Shown one piece after another: positions 34,783 to 43,879 of a stretch of DNA of 64,000 nucleotides. The notes below the pieces were generated by a model. It ran no database searches, was not told where the DNA came from, and saw only the letters and a list, made by a program, of their open reading frames with translations. The stretch spans positions 2,418,001 through 2,482,000 of the forward strand of contig NZ_CP136651.1 of the NCBI RefSeq assembly GCF_036784765.1, read 5' to 3'. The position numbers were made by a program, and so were the translations under genes. Origin of the DNA: Novosphingobium sp. ZN18A2 (GTDB taxonomy: Bacteria > Pseudomonadota > Alphaproteobacteria > Sphingomonadales > Sphingomonadaceae). The first letter of the stretch is position 1. The number at the start of each line of letters is the position of its first letter.

Positions 34783-36132
34783 TCAGGTTGCGCTGGCGAG
34801 CGCAATGCAGACGAGCGTCGCGATGATCGGAATGATTACGGTAATCACCGCGATATCGCGATAGGCCTGCCTGTGGGTCAGGCGAGTGATGGTGAGCATC
34901 GCGATCACCGCCCCGCAGTGCGGCAGCGAATCCAGTCCCCCGCTGGCCATCGCGGCCAGCCGGTGCATCTCTGCCGGATCAATGCCCATCGCGAGATATT
35001 GCGGGGCCAGCGTCTGCATGAAAATCTGCAGCCCGCCCGAGCCCGAACCCACAATACCCGAGACAACGCTGACCGCGCCGAACATCGACAACAGCGGGCT
35101 TTCCTTGAACGACAACATCATTGCCGCAAAATTCTGGAAGCCCGTCGTCAGCACCACCACGCCGCCAAAGCCAATCACCACGGATGTGGCGAACAGCGGC
35201 ATGATTGCCTCCTGCGCGCCCTCTCCCAGCACCGCAAGTGGACGCGAACGCACTCTTGCGAACAAGACCAGGCCAAGCGCGCTGCCCGCAAACAGAGCCA
35301 GCGACGGCCACAACACCGGCTGGGCGCCGGCAAATTCCGAGACAACACCGGGCAAGGCGGCAGCGCCCAGGCGAGGCAGGACGATCAGGCCCACGACAGT
35401 GACCAGCGGCAGCAGGGCCAGGGTCCAGTGCGGCAGCACTTCGCGCCCCGCGTCCTCGCGGCAAACCGGATCGCCCGGCGCCGGGTCGAACCCCTCACCC
35501 GCTACCTTGGCCTCGCGCCGTTGCCATTCGAGATAGGTCATGCCGAGCACGAACATGATCGTCGCCCCGACAAGACCCAGCATCGGCGCGGCATAGAGGT
35601 TGGTTCCCAGGGTCAGCGTCGGAATGATATTCTGGATCGAAGGCGTGCCCGGCAGGGCGGTCATGGTGAACGTTCCCGCGCCCAGCGACGCCGCTGCGCA
35701 AAACAGGCGCTTGGGAATGTTTGCCTCTTCCAGCAGCCGCAACCCCAGCGGATACATGGCGAAGATGACCACGAATACCACCACCCCGCCATAGGTCAGA
35801 ACGGCGGTGGCCAAGACCGTGATCCACAGCGCGCGATCCGCCCCCAAAAGCCGCACCAGCGCCATGGCGATACCTGCTGCCGCGCCGCTTTCCCCCATGA
35901 CCCGTCCGAACATCGCGCCCGCCAGAAAAAGGGTGAAGAATTTGCCCGCGAAGGCAAACGCCCCCAGCTTTCCGAACAAATACCCGTTTTCAAAGGTATC
36001 GCCGAGCGGCAGCCCGCTGGTGGCGATGACCAGCATCGAGCACACCAGCGAGGCGAGGATGATATTCGTGCCGCGCAGCGCAAGCCAGATCAGCAATGCC
36101 AGGCTGGCGAGCAGGCCGAGCGAGGAAATCAT
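34783..36132 (-). CDS. GntP-family permease (gluconate/organic acid transporter)
   Basis: This inner-membrane carrier has about 449 residues and 12 or so hydrophobic segments. Family stretches include LFLAGAMFGRVMGESGAA, LPGTPSIQNIIPT and GSGSGGLQIFMQTL near the end. It is related to gluconate/hydroxybutyrate transporters. The start at 36132 overlaps the upstream dehydrogenase stop as ATGA, and the frame upstream of it is not membrane-like. Its operon partners (IlvD dehydratase, D-2-hydroxyacid dehydrogenase) suggest uptake of a sugar acid or hydroxy acid. Confidence 0.9.
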   Translation of the reverse strand: MISSLGLLASLALLIWLALRGTNIILASLVCSMLVIATSGLPLGDTFENGYLFGKLGAFAFAGKFFTLFLAGAMFGRVMGESGAAAGIAMALVRLLGADRALWITVLATAVLTYGGVVVFVVIFAMYPLGLRLLEEANIPKRLFCAAASLGAGTFTMTALPGTPSIQNIIPTLTLGTNLYAAPMLGLVGATIMFVLGMTYLEWQRREAKVAGEGFDPAPGDPVCREDAGREVLPHWTLALLPLVTVVGLIVLPRLGAAALPGVVSEFAGAQPVLWPSLALFAGSALGLVLFARVRSRPLAVLGEGAQEAIMPLFATSVVIGFGGVVVLTTGFQNFAAMMLSFKESPLLSMFGAVSVVSGIVGSGSGGLQIFMQTLAPQYLAMGIDPAEMHRLAAMASGGLDSLPHCGAVIAMLTITRLTHRQAYRDIAVITVIIPIIATLVCIALASAT

Positions 36133-37073
36133 ACCGCTGATTGCGGCAGGGGCACCGGATCGTTCACGCTGCCATCTCGGAGAAAGCGCACGATATTGCC
36201 GATCCCGCGCTGCACCATATCGCTGCGGCATTGCGCCGTTGCACTGCCGATATGCGGGGTCAGTACGACCTGCTCCATCTCCATCAGCCGCCGCGGCACC
36301 GCGGGCTCGTCGACAAAGACATCAAGCCCGGCCGCCGCGATATGACCGCTCTCAAGCGCCGCTATCAAGGCGTTCTCGTCCACCAGCGGACCTCTTGCGG
36401 CATTCACCAGCACGGCCCCCTGTTTCATCGTGGCAAGTGCCCCGGCATCGATCATGTTGTGCGTCTCGACGGTCAGCGGCGCATGGAGCGTCACAATATC
36501 GGCCTGGCTTAAAAGGTCATGCAGGCTGGGCCTGTATTCGGCGCCTGTTTGCGACGCGGCAGGACTTTCGGCCTGGTCGATGTAAAGGATCTTCATGCCG
36601 AAGCCGGTGGCACGGCGCGCCACTGCCCGACCGATCGCGCCGAAGCCGACAATGCCCAGCGTTGCCCCGTTGACTCGTGTGCCCACCGGCGGAATCCCCC
36701 CGCCCGCCCATTTTCCGGCGCGCAGGTAACGTTCGCCTTCGCCCAGACGGCGAGCAGCAGCGAGGATCAACGCAAATGACAGGTCGGCGGTGTCTTCTGT
36801 CACGACCGGCGTATTCGACACGATCAGGCCTCGCCGTGCGGCTGCGTCTCGATCGATATTGTCAAAGCCGACGCCAAGATTGGCGATCAATCCGACGCTC
36901 GCCGGAAGCCGCTCGATCAGCGCGGCATCGACCGGGTCGACCGCCGTCGCCAGATAGGCCACCGCATCGGCTGGGATACCCTCTTCGGGCGAGACGAAGC
37001 GCAGCTCGTCTTCACCCACTGTAACGGGGGGCAACGGAAGGGCGCGACTTGTCCCGATGTTCAGCGTCGCCAT
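36129..37073 (-). CDS. D-isomer-specific 2-hydroxyacid dehydrogenase
   Basis: This NAD(P)-dependent reductase acts on 2-oxo acids such as glyoxylate, hydroxypyruvate or 2-ketogluconate. The 314 residues show LGIVGFGAIGRAVARRA (nucleotide fold), NAARGPLVDENAL with the catalytic arginine, VDEP with glutamate and TPHIGSAT with the catalytic histidine. All catalytic residues are present. It starts directly after the IlvD stop and overlaps the GntP start, so it is part of the operon. Confidence 0.92.
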   Translation of the reverse strand: MATLNIGTSRALPLPPVTVGEDELRFVSPEEGIPADAVAYLATAVDPVDAALIERLPASVGLIANLGVGFDNIDRDAAARRGLIVSNTPVVTEDTADLSFALILAAARRLGEGERYLRAGKWAGGGIPPVGTRVNGATLGIVGFGAIGRAVARRATGFGMKILYIDQAESPAASQTGAEYRPSLHDLLSQADIVTLHAPLTVETHNMIDAGALATMKQGAVLVNAARGPLVDENALIAALESGHIAAAGLDVFVDEPAVPRRLMEMEQVVLTPHIGSATAQCRSDMVQRGIGNIVRFLRDGSVNDPVPLPQSAV

Positions 37074-38927
37074 TCAATTGTCCTCCGGCGGCAGGCGCAC
37101 CCCGCCGCGATCGGCGCTGGTTGCAAAGTGGGCGTAGATCTTGAGTGCGTTGGATACATGACGTTCGCGCAGGCCCTTGGGCTTCCAACCCTTGGCGTGT
37201 GCGTTCTCCTCTGCCCGGCGACGATCGAGCTCCGTGTCATCGACCAGAAGGTTTATCGAGCGGTTGGGAATGTCGATCTCGATCTGATCGCCTTCCTCGA
37301 TCAGCGCTATCGCACCGCCGGCAGCCGCTTCAGGCGAGATATGTCCGACTGACAGGCCCGAGGTTGCGCCCGAATACCGCCCGTCGGTAATCAGGGCGCA
37401 ACTTTCCGCCAAACCAACACCCTTGAGGATCGTCGTCGGCATCAGCATTTCCTGCATTCCCGGCCCGCCCTTCGGCCCCTCGTAACGGATAACGATAACA
37501 TCGCCTTGCGCGATTATGCCCTTGGTCCGTATCGCTTTCACCGCTGGCTCCTGCGCGTCGAAAACGCGGGCCCGGCCCACGAACCTGAGCATATGCGGCT
37601 TGACCGACCCGGTCTTCACTACGCAGCCGTCCTTCGCGATATTGCCGAACAGGATGGCAAGCCCACCTTCCTGGCTGTGCGCATGGTCGATGTCGCGAAG
37701 GCATCCTTCTTCCCGGTCGAGATCGAGCTCTCCGCGCGTTTCATGGGACAGCGCCTGCGCGCCGGTGCGACCTGACGCGTCGGCCGAATACCAGGTGCGG
37801 ACGGCTTCATCATTGGTTCGCTTGACGTCCCATTTTTCGAGCACATCGCCCAGCGTTCCATCCGGTTCGGCCAGGTGCCGCGCGGACGTGTCGATCTTGC
37901 CCGCACGTTCAAGCTCGCCGATAATACCGATTACGCCGCCCGCCTTGTGGACGTCTTCCATAAAGTAATCGGACGTGGCCGGCGCTACCTTGCACAGGAA
38001 GGGAATTTCGCGTGACATGCGGTCGATGTCCGCCATCTTGAAATCGACCCCGCCCTCTTCCGCAATCGCCAGCAGGTGGAGGATGGTGTTGGTTGACCCG
38101 CCCATGGCAATGTCCATCGCCATTGCGTTCATGAACGCCTCCCGCGTGGCTATGGAGCGTGGCAGGACAGCGTCATTGCCCTGTTCATAATAGCGCTTGG
38201 TAATGTCGACGATCGCCCGACCCGCCTGCTGGTAGAGCCGCCCCCGATCCGCGTGGGTGGCAACGAGCGACCCGTTGCCCGGCAGGGCCAGACCCAGCGC
38301 CTCGGCCAGGCAGTTCATGGAATTGGCTGTGAACATCCCCGAACAAGAACCACAGGTGGGGCAGGCGTTTGCCTCGACATCTTCGATGCGCTTCCCGAGT
38401 TTGTGCGCGGGATTGAGCGTCGCCACGACCGTGTCGGTTGCATCCATCCGCTGCAATTCGCCATCGATTTCAATCCGCCCGGCTTCCATCGGACCGCCCG
38501 AAACATAGACAGTCGGCAGGTTCAGCCGCATTCCGGCCATCAGCATCCCCGGCGTGATCTTGTCGCAATTGGAAATGCAGATCAGCGCATCGGCGCAGTG
38601 GGCGTTGACCATATATTCGATCGAATCGGCGATGAGGTCACGACTGGGCAGCGAATAGAGCATGCCGTCATGCCCCATTGCGATACCGTCATCGATCGCG
38701 ATGGTATTGAACTCGCGCGGGATTCCTCCAGCTTCCCAGATCGCATCGCATACGATCCGGCCGATTTTGTTGAGGTGGACATGTCCCGGCACGAATTCGG
38801 TAAAGCTGTTGGCGACCGCGATGATCGGCTTGCCGAAGTCGCTGCCTTTGACGCCCCCCGCCCGAAACAGCGCCCTTGCACCGGCGGCCAACTGGCCTGT
38901 TGTGACCTTGTCTGAACGATACGCCAT
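37074..38927 (-). CDS. Dihydroxy-acid/sugar-acid dehydratase (IlvD/Edd family)
   Basis: This iron-sulfur enzyme dehydrates 2,3-dihydroxy acids, including branched-chain precursors or aldonates, to 2-oxo acids. The 617 residues contain the cluster cysteines in [10 protein letters not shown] and [18 protein letters not shown] (close to the family hallmark), plus the C-terminal [20 protein letters not shown]. The length matches true IlvD. In this setting beside GntP and a hydroxyacid dehydrogenase it may act on a sugar acid, but the sequence alone reads as a normal IlvD. It is divergent from the SDR gene at 39093. Confidence 0.9.
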   Translation of the reverse strand: MAYRSDKVTTGQLAAGARALFRAGGVKGSDFGKPIIAVANSFTEFVPGHVHLNKIGRIVCDAIWEAGGIPREFNTIAIDDGIAMGHDGMLYSLPSRDLIADSIEYMVNAHCADALICISNCDKITPGMLMAGMRLNLPTVYVSGGPMEAGRIEIDGELQRMDATDTVVATLNPAHKLGKRIEDVEANACPTCGSCSGMFTANSMNCLAEALGLALPGNGSLVATHADRGRLYQQAGRAIVDITKRYYEQGNDAVLPRSIATREAFMNAMAMDIAMGGSTNTILHLLAIAEEGGVDFKMADIDRMSREIPFLCKVAPATSDYFMEDVHKAGGVIGIIGELERAGKIDTSARHLAEPDGTLGDVLEKWDVKRTNDEAVRTWYSADASGRTGAQALSHETRGELDLDREEGCLRDIDHAHSQEGGLAILFGNIAKDGCVVKTGSVKPHMLRFVGRARVFDAQEPAVKAIRTKGIIAQGDVIVIRYEGPKGGPGMQEMLMPTTILKGVGLAESCALITDGRYSGATSGLSVGHISPEAAAGGAIALIEEGDQIEIDIPNRSINLLVDDTELDRRRAEENAHAKGWKPKGLRERHVSNALKIYAHFATSADRGGVRLPPEDN

Positions 38928-39092
38928 GGCTGATCTCTCAATTGCTGGTTTCGCGAACCTATACTCGTCGCTCCTCGGGAAATTGATTTTTCAAACCTCG
39001 TGACTGCCACGCGAAATCAAGCAGATCTGCATCGTCCTGCGATTGCAATCCCAAGGCTCGGCCAGCGGCTATGACGATTTACGGGAGGAATC

Positions 39093-39872
39093 ATGGATCT
39101 GGGAATTTCGGGAAGGACGGCGCTGGTGTGCGCCTCGAGCGACGGACTAGGATTCGCCTGCGCCAAATCCCTTGCGGAAGCGGGCGCACGAATCATCCTC
39201 AATGGACGCGACCCGAGCAAGCTTGCCAAGCGGGTGGAAGACTTGCGGCGGGAATTTGACGGCGAGGTTCTCGCGGTTGTGGCCGACGTTGGGACTGAAG
39301 CTGGTCGTTCGCAGCTGCTGGCAGCCGCTGGCGAGGTGGACATCCTGGTAAACAATAACGGCGGACCGTCACCCAAACCCTGGCGCGAGCTTGACCGCGA
39401 AGCAATTGTTGCCGGGATCGATGCGAACATGTGGGCCGCAATCGCCATGATCCAGGCCGTCCTGGATGGGATGGTGGAACGCCGCTTCGGCCGCATCGTC
39501 AACATCACTTCTGCAGCCGTCAAGATGACAATGCCCGGCTTGGAACTGTCCACCGCAGCCCGAAGCGGACTAACCGGCTTTGTCGCGGGCATCAGTCGCG
39601 ATGTTGCAAGTGCGAATGTCACGCTCAACAACCTGTTGCCCGGCGCCTTCGAAACGGCGCGAATGGAAGCCTTGGCAGAGAGGATTGCGGCGCAGAAAGG
39701 TCTGATCGCCGCAGATGTCGCCGCGGCCCAGGCCAAGCAGATACCCGCCGGCCGTCTGGGCAACCCGGCGGAATTCGGTGCGACCTGCGCGTTTCTGTGC
39801 TCGGCCCACGCCGGGTACATGACCGGACAGAATGTTCTGATCGACGGCGGCGCATACCCTGGCGTCAATTGA
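39093..39872 (+). CDS. SDR-family oxidoreductase with atypical active site
   Basis: This 259-residue classical-length short-chain dehydrogenase has TALVCASSDGLGFACAKSL in place of TGxxxGIG and retains the NNNGGP and NITSAA motifs. The YxxxK catalytic pair is replaced: the matching site reads STAAR, giving Ser and Arg. Such SDRs are known as a subgroup, and their catalytic chemistry is unclear. GGGAGG lies seven bases upstream. It is divergent from ilvD and followed by a DUF1330 gene after 45 bases. Confidence 0.82.
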   Translation: MDLGISGRTALVCASSDGLGFACAKSLAEAGARIILNGRDPSKLAKRVEDLRREFDGEVLAVVADVGTEAGRSQLLAAAGEVDILVNNNGGPSPKPWRELDREAIVAGIDANMWAAIAMIQAVLDGMVERRFGRIVNITSAAVKMTMPGLELSTAARSGLTGFVAGISRDVASANVTLNNLLPGAFETARMEALAERIAAQKGLIAADVAAAQAKQIPAGRLGNPAEFGATCAFLCSAHAGYMTGQNVLIDGGAYPGVN

Positions 39873-39917
39873 CCCGGCAATCCCTGTTCACGTTAAACTC
39901 AAGCGAGCGCTGGAACC

Positions 39918-40229
39918 ATGTCAGAGATGAACCCGAACGGACCAAAGGCCTATTACCTGATCGAGATCGCGATCCATGACTTCGAGCGCTACCGGGAATA
40001 TCCCAAGGGCGTCGAACCGCTGATCGAGCGATATGGCGGACGCTACCTCGTGCGGGGTGGCGAGGCGACCTCGCTGGAAGGCGCGGAGCCCGGAGGCAGA
40101 ATAATCGTGCTCGAATTCCCGAACATGCAGGCCGCGCAGGATTTCGCCAATTGCGATGAATATCCTGCCGTTGCCAAGCATCGCCTCGCATCTTCGGCAT
40201 CTCGAATCCTGTTGGTAGAAGGCATCTAA
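39918..40229 (+). CDS. DUF1330 family protein
   Basis: A 103-residue protein of the ferredoxin-like alpha-beta DUF1330 family: KAYYLIEIAIHDFERYREY, GGRYLVRGGEATSLEG and IVLEFPNMQAAQDFA. The family has no firm function but often sits with catabolic genes. It follows the SDR gene on the same strand and is the last gene before the IS5/IS6 junction. Confidence 0.88.
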   Translation: MSEMNPNGPKAYYLIEIAIHDFERYREYPKGVEPLIERYGGRYLVRGGEATSLEGAEPGGRIIVLEFPNMQAAQDFANCDEYPAVAKHRLASSASRILLVEGI

Positions 40230-40267
40230 TGGTGTGGGTAGTCGTGAAACGGAGGGTATGTTTCCGC

Positions 40268-40476
40268 TAGGTTTCGTGGACAAAGGTTGACAGCGGACTC
40301 GCCGATTGATTCAACGCTGACTTTTGGAGGCGGCGTTGGGCGAACGGATTGGATTGGCGGACGACGAATGGGCGATCATCGGCACGTTGTTGCCGCCTGA
40401 GCGTGGTCGCGGTTGCCGCCCTGCACAGGACAACCGGTTGTATTTCGAAGGCATGATGTGGATTGCCCGTACGGGT
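40268..40476 (+). pseudogene. IS5-family transposase, N-terminal fragment
   Basis: The frame GLADDEWAIIGTLLPPERGR, then GMMWIARTG, is the N-terminus of an IS5-group transposase. It stops being homologous exactly where the IS6 element begins (about 40477). A terminus-like GTTTCGTGGACAAAGG lies near 40269. The rest of the element is lost. Confidence 0.8.
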
Positions 40477-41315
40477 GGTGTCAGTCGGATGAAAACTGCT
40501 CTCCACTGGACGCAAGGCTCCCGGAAAGCGTCCTGCCTCAGGCCATAAGGGACTGCCACTCGGCGAGTGCCGCCGAGCGTCGTTCCTTGTAGACTTGCCT
40601 GCTGACGAGGTGGCGTTCCTGGGAAAAATGGTTGTGGACCGAGGCGTGAACCGAAGCGAATTTCTGTAGCGTCTTCATGCGCCGGAAGCGCTGCATCGCC
40701 CGCTCTCGTCGTCGGAACGGCAAGTGTGAATTCTCGGCCCGGTTGTTCAGATGCCGACCAACTTCCCGGCGCCCCTCGTTTCCGAGCTCATGCATGGCCG
40801 CCGGATACGAGCGCAGCCCGTCGGTGACGATCGTCTCGGCCTTGCCGTGCCGCTTCAGGGCCTTCTTCAGGAACCGCAAAGCCGCGGATTTGTCACGTTT
40901 CTTGGTGACATAGGATTCCAGGACTTCGCCTTCGTGATCGATAGCCCGCCACAGGTAGCGCATCTCGCCGTTGATCTTCACGTAGGTCTCATCCAGATGC
41001 CACCGCCAGTGCCGAAAGCCCCGCATCCGGCTCACCCGCTGGCGCCGGATATCAGCCGCGAACATAGGACCGAACCTGTTCCACCACAGCCGGACCGTCT
41101 CGTGACACAAGTCGATGCCCCGCTCGAACAGCAAATCCTCGACGTTCCGCAGGCTCAGCGGGAACCGGACATAGAGCATCACCACCAGCCGGATCACCTC
41201 CGGCGAAGAGTGAAAATAACGGAACGGCGAAGCTGGTTTTCGAGCGCGGGGCATGACCCCGCCCTACCCTCGCCCCATCCCATTCGCTAGCCGATGCAGT
41301 TCATTTGACAGTGCC
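40477..41315 (-). mobile_element. IS6-family element
   Basis: A compact element of about 840 bases containing one transposase gene. The right end is TTTGACAGTGCC at 41304-41315. The left end is placed at about 40477, where the IS5 frame breaks, with a weakly matching GGTGTCAGTCGGATGAA. No 8-base target duplication is seen, and unlike sequences flank the two sides, which fits IS6-type replicon fusion and later recombination. Confidence 0.8.
40538..41254 (-). CDS. IS6-family DDE transposase
   Basis: The 238-residue transposase has the family N-terminus (FRYFHSSPEVIRLVVMLYVR, LSLRNVEDLLFERGID), a helix-turn-helix, and the DDE core: HWRWHLDETYVKINGE, IVTDGLRSYPAA and NNRAENSHLPFRRRE. It appears intact. 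It is the same type as the partial transposase at 1-57. Confidence 0.95.
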   Translation of the reverse strand: MPRARKPASPFRYFHSSPEVIRLVVMLYVRFPLSLRNVEDLLFERGIDLCHETVRLWWNRFGPMFAADIRRQRVSRMRGFRHWRWHLDETYVKINGEMRYLWRAIDHEGEVLESYVTKKRDKSAALRFLKKALKRHGKAETIVTDGLRSYPAAMHELGNEGRREVGRHLNNRAENSHLPFRRRERAMQRFRRMKTLQKFASVHASVHNHFSQERHLVSRQVYKERRSAALAEWQSLMA

Positions 41316-42240
41316 GCTCTGAACCATCCTTGGCGCGACCGACCATCCTGATGCAATCTCCGAATGCCATAAATGGTGTTTTAGGCGCGCCGTGGGCAAT
41401 GATTTCAATGGCGCGTACCTCGGAAATACAGCTTGAGCCGACATCGGCATAATTCCTGTTCGATACGGTACCGGATCCGATCACGGTCCCTGCTACAAGA
41501 TCACGCGTGAGGGCTGCATGGGCCACAAGTTCATGGAACCCGAAGGCCATCTCTCCACCGTTGGCAGAGCCGAAACGGTTGCCGTTCCAATCAATCGCTA
41601 GATCGAGATGAGCGCGCCCATTTTGCCATGCATCGCCCAGTTCATCCGGCGTGACGGCGAACGGCGCCATCGAACAGGCCGGTTTGGCCTGTACCCAGCC
41701 GAAACCGGTTTTCATCTCCACGGGTGCGATGGCGCGGAGTGACCAATCGTTTATCTGCACGATGAGCCGAATATGCTTCATTGCATCAGCGGCATTCGTG
41801 CCCATCGGCACATGATCGACGATAACCCCGAACTCGCCCTCGAAATCGATACCGTGGTCGGTGGTTGGCAATGGAATGTCGTCCGTTGGCCCGAAGAACC
41901 GATCGGACATACCTTGATACATCAGCGGTCTGTCCGTCTCGATCGGATCGTGTCCGAAGGCGACCTGCATCAAATCGCCATGTGTCGAGAACGCGGACCC
42001 GTCGAGCCATTGCCACGCGCGAGGAAGCGGTGCCGCGATGCGATCTGACGTCAATGGTTCACCCTCGCCCGCCGCAAGCCGGGCCTGGGCCTTCCGGAGG
42101 GCTGCCTGCCCGGCGTTCCAGTCATCCATCAACGACTGAAGTGTTGGCACTTCGCCCACTTCAATAAAACGGGCACCCGCTTGATCGACGACTGAAAGCA
42201 CGCCGTCGGGCGATCCGTCTTTCAGCGTTGCCAGCTTCAT
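41287..42240 (-). CDS. Fumarylacetoacetate hydrolase-family protein, C-terminus replaced by IS6 end
   Basis: This FAH-family hydrolase or isomerase cleaves C-C bonds in beta-diketo acids. The core is intact: the metal site in DFEGEFGVIVDHVP with D and E ligands, INDWSLRAIAPVEMK, and the later VIGSGTVSNRNY. The final residues (RHCQMNCIG) are translated from the IS6 terminal repeat, and the stop (41287) lies inside it. About a dozen natural C-terminal residues are missing. It overlaps the cupin gene by four bases (ATGA). It is possibly still folded, but function is doubtful. Confidence 0.85.
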   Translation of the reverse strand: MKLATLKDGSPDGVLSVVDQAGARFIEVGEVPTLQSLMDDWNAGQAALRKAQARLAAGEGEPLTSDRIAAPLPRAWQWLDGSAFSTHGDLMQVAFGHDPIETDRPLMYQGMSDRFFGPTDDIPLPTTDHGIDFEGEFGVIVDHVPMGTNAADAMKHIRLIVQINDWSLRAIAPVEMKTGFGWVQAKPACSMAPFAVTPDELGDAWQNGRAHLDLAIDWNGNRFGSANGGEMAFGFHELVAHAALTRDLVAGTVIGSGTVSNRNYADVGSSCISEVRAIEIIAHGAPKTPFMAFGDCIRMVGRAKDGSERHCQMNCIG

Positions 42241-42806
42241 GGGCGAAGATCCTCCTCGAACCGGCCGTCTATCAGCACGAAGCAGATGCGGCAGTTCTTG
42301 TCAGACCGATTGGCCCAGCCATGATTGGTTCCACGCTGTACAACGATATCGCCCGCGCGAACGGTGGTTTCGCCTTCATCCATGATGAGCACAAGTTCGC
42401 CTTCGAGAACTATGCCGTAGTCGATGGTTTCGGTTCGATGCATGTGCGCGTGACGCGCGCCGGAATGCATGTGCGAAGATGCGTCCGCTGCGCCCACTTC
42501 CGCGAAATGCGCTCGCGCCTGCTCGGTAGTGGTTCCTGCAAGTTCCGGCGCATCGGGAGGAATGTCGAGCACACGGATGCGAGTGCCGTTCTTCGGAGGC
42601 GCCAACCTGATGCCATCTTCCTGCGGCTCGCCCGATGCTGCGTCGATCGGCGCTGGCGTGGCTTGCGTGTTCCACACCTCATGAAACAGCGGTCCGGTCT
42701 CTCCGCCGATGCGCTTCACGCGGGGCACGGCGCCGTCTTCCTGAATGATCGCGCGGCCTTCGCTGTCGTGCCCGGTCACGATCCGGCGGACTGTTGCATC
42801 GCCCAT
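42237..42806 (-). CDS. Cupin-domain protein
   Basis: A 189-residue protein with one double-stranded beta-helix cupin domain near the C-terminus: the metal-binding HMHSGARHAHMH with histidines and a glutamate (RTETIDYGIVLEGE), and the second motif VQRGTNHGWANRS. It may be a metal-dependent dioxygenase or isomerase; the family is too broad to say more. It is coupled to the FAH gene by an ATGA overlap and follows the alpha/beta hydrolase, so the three probably form one pathway step. Confidence 0.85.
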   Translation of the reverse strand: MGDATVRRIVTGHDSEGRAIIQEDGAVPRVKRIGGETGPLFHEVWNTQATPAPIDAASGEPQEDGIRLAPPKNGTRIRVLDIPPDAPELAGTTTEQARAHFAEVGAADASSHMHSGARHAHMHRTETIDYGIVLEGELVLIMDEGETTVRAGDIVVQRGTNHGWANRSDKNCRICFVLIDGRFEEDLRP

Positions 42807-42832
42807 GATAAATTCCTCTCTCGAACCCGATA

Positions 42833-43766
42833 TCAGGCAGCCGTCCTGCCGCCGAGCGTTTCGGCGAACCAGTCGGCAATGTAGTCGATCGCGAAGGCGT
42901 GGTTATCCGCGCCGACGTGCTCGACGCCACCCTCGCGCGGGGTGAACCACTTGAGCTCGCGGCGCGGCGAATTGACCAACTGGTCGTAGGCCTGCTGGGC
43001 GTAGTCCTTGCTGATCTGGCGGTCCTGGACGCCGTGGGTGACGAGGAACGGCACCTTGATGCGGTCCATGTGACCGTTGAGGTTCATGTCCTTCGTGTTC
43101 TCGAGGAAGTCGTCCATGTCGCTCGCGCCGAACACCCAGAACACGTGGCCCCAGTAGTGCGGAACGGGGTTCTCACCCTCGCGCTGCATCCGCTTGTACT
43201 GCACTTCGTGCCAGTTGTGGTTCGCGCCCCACGCCGCGCCGCTGGCGAAACGCGGCTCGTAAGCGACCGCGCGCGGCGCGAAGTGGCCGCCCAGCGAGAT
43301 GCCGGTCATGCCGATCTTGTCGTTCAGGACGTCGTCGCGCGTTTCGAGATAGTCGACCCACTTCGAAGCCCACTTCTCGCTGTGTGGCGTCGCAGGTAGG
43401 CCCTGCAGCCGCAGCGCTTCGCCGGTGCCCGGCTGGTCGACGCAGATCGAGTGGATGCCGCGCTTGGCAAGCGCAGTGGGGAAGCCGCCCATCCACAGCA
43501 TCTCCTTCATCGAGTCGAGGCCGTTGCAATAGACGACGCAAGGCGCGGGGCCTTCCACCGGAGCCTTGTGGAACAGCCCGGTGATTTCCTTCCCCTCGTA
43601 GGGAATGGTTATCTTCTCAACAGGTTCGTTGGTATACTTCATGCCGCGCAGGAAGTTGGTGATCGCCTTGTCATAGGTCGCGGCGCGCCCGGCCGAGCCG
43701 TGCGCCTGCATGCGCTCGCCAGTCTGGTAGTAGATCGCCGAGCGCTTGAACTTGTTGCCGGCGGAG
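42833..43766 (-). pseudogene. Alpha/beta hydrolase, N-terminus replaced by IS21 end
   Basis: This hydrolase of the FrsA / 2,6-dihydroxypseudooxynicotine-hydrolase type probably cleaves a C-C bond. The nucleophile elbow is MTGISLGGHFAP, the acid is in VTHGVQDRQIS and the histidine in GVEHVGADNHAF. At the 5' end the reading frame runs into the IS21 terminal repeat at 43767 (start codon at 43828 inside the IS), so the native first part, perhaps 50-80 residues, is lost. A shortened 331-residue product from the IS start remains possible. Confidence 0.82.
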
Positions 43767-43879
43767 TGTTGATTTCCGTTGAGAGTTGACCCGGGAGAGG
43801 CATAAATTTCCACTGAGAAGTGACCCATGTTCTGACCTTTCCCCTGGCTTTGGCGTCGGGGGATTATGGAGTGATCGAC

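Noticed and set aside
34873..36345. 490-codon open frame on the plus strand
   Set aside because: Antisense to the GntP permease; composition rich in Arg, Gln and His as expected for a shadow frame.
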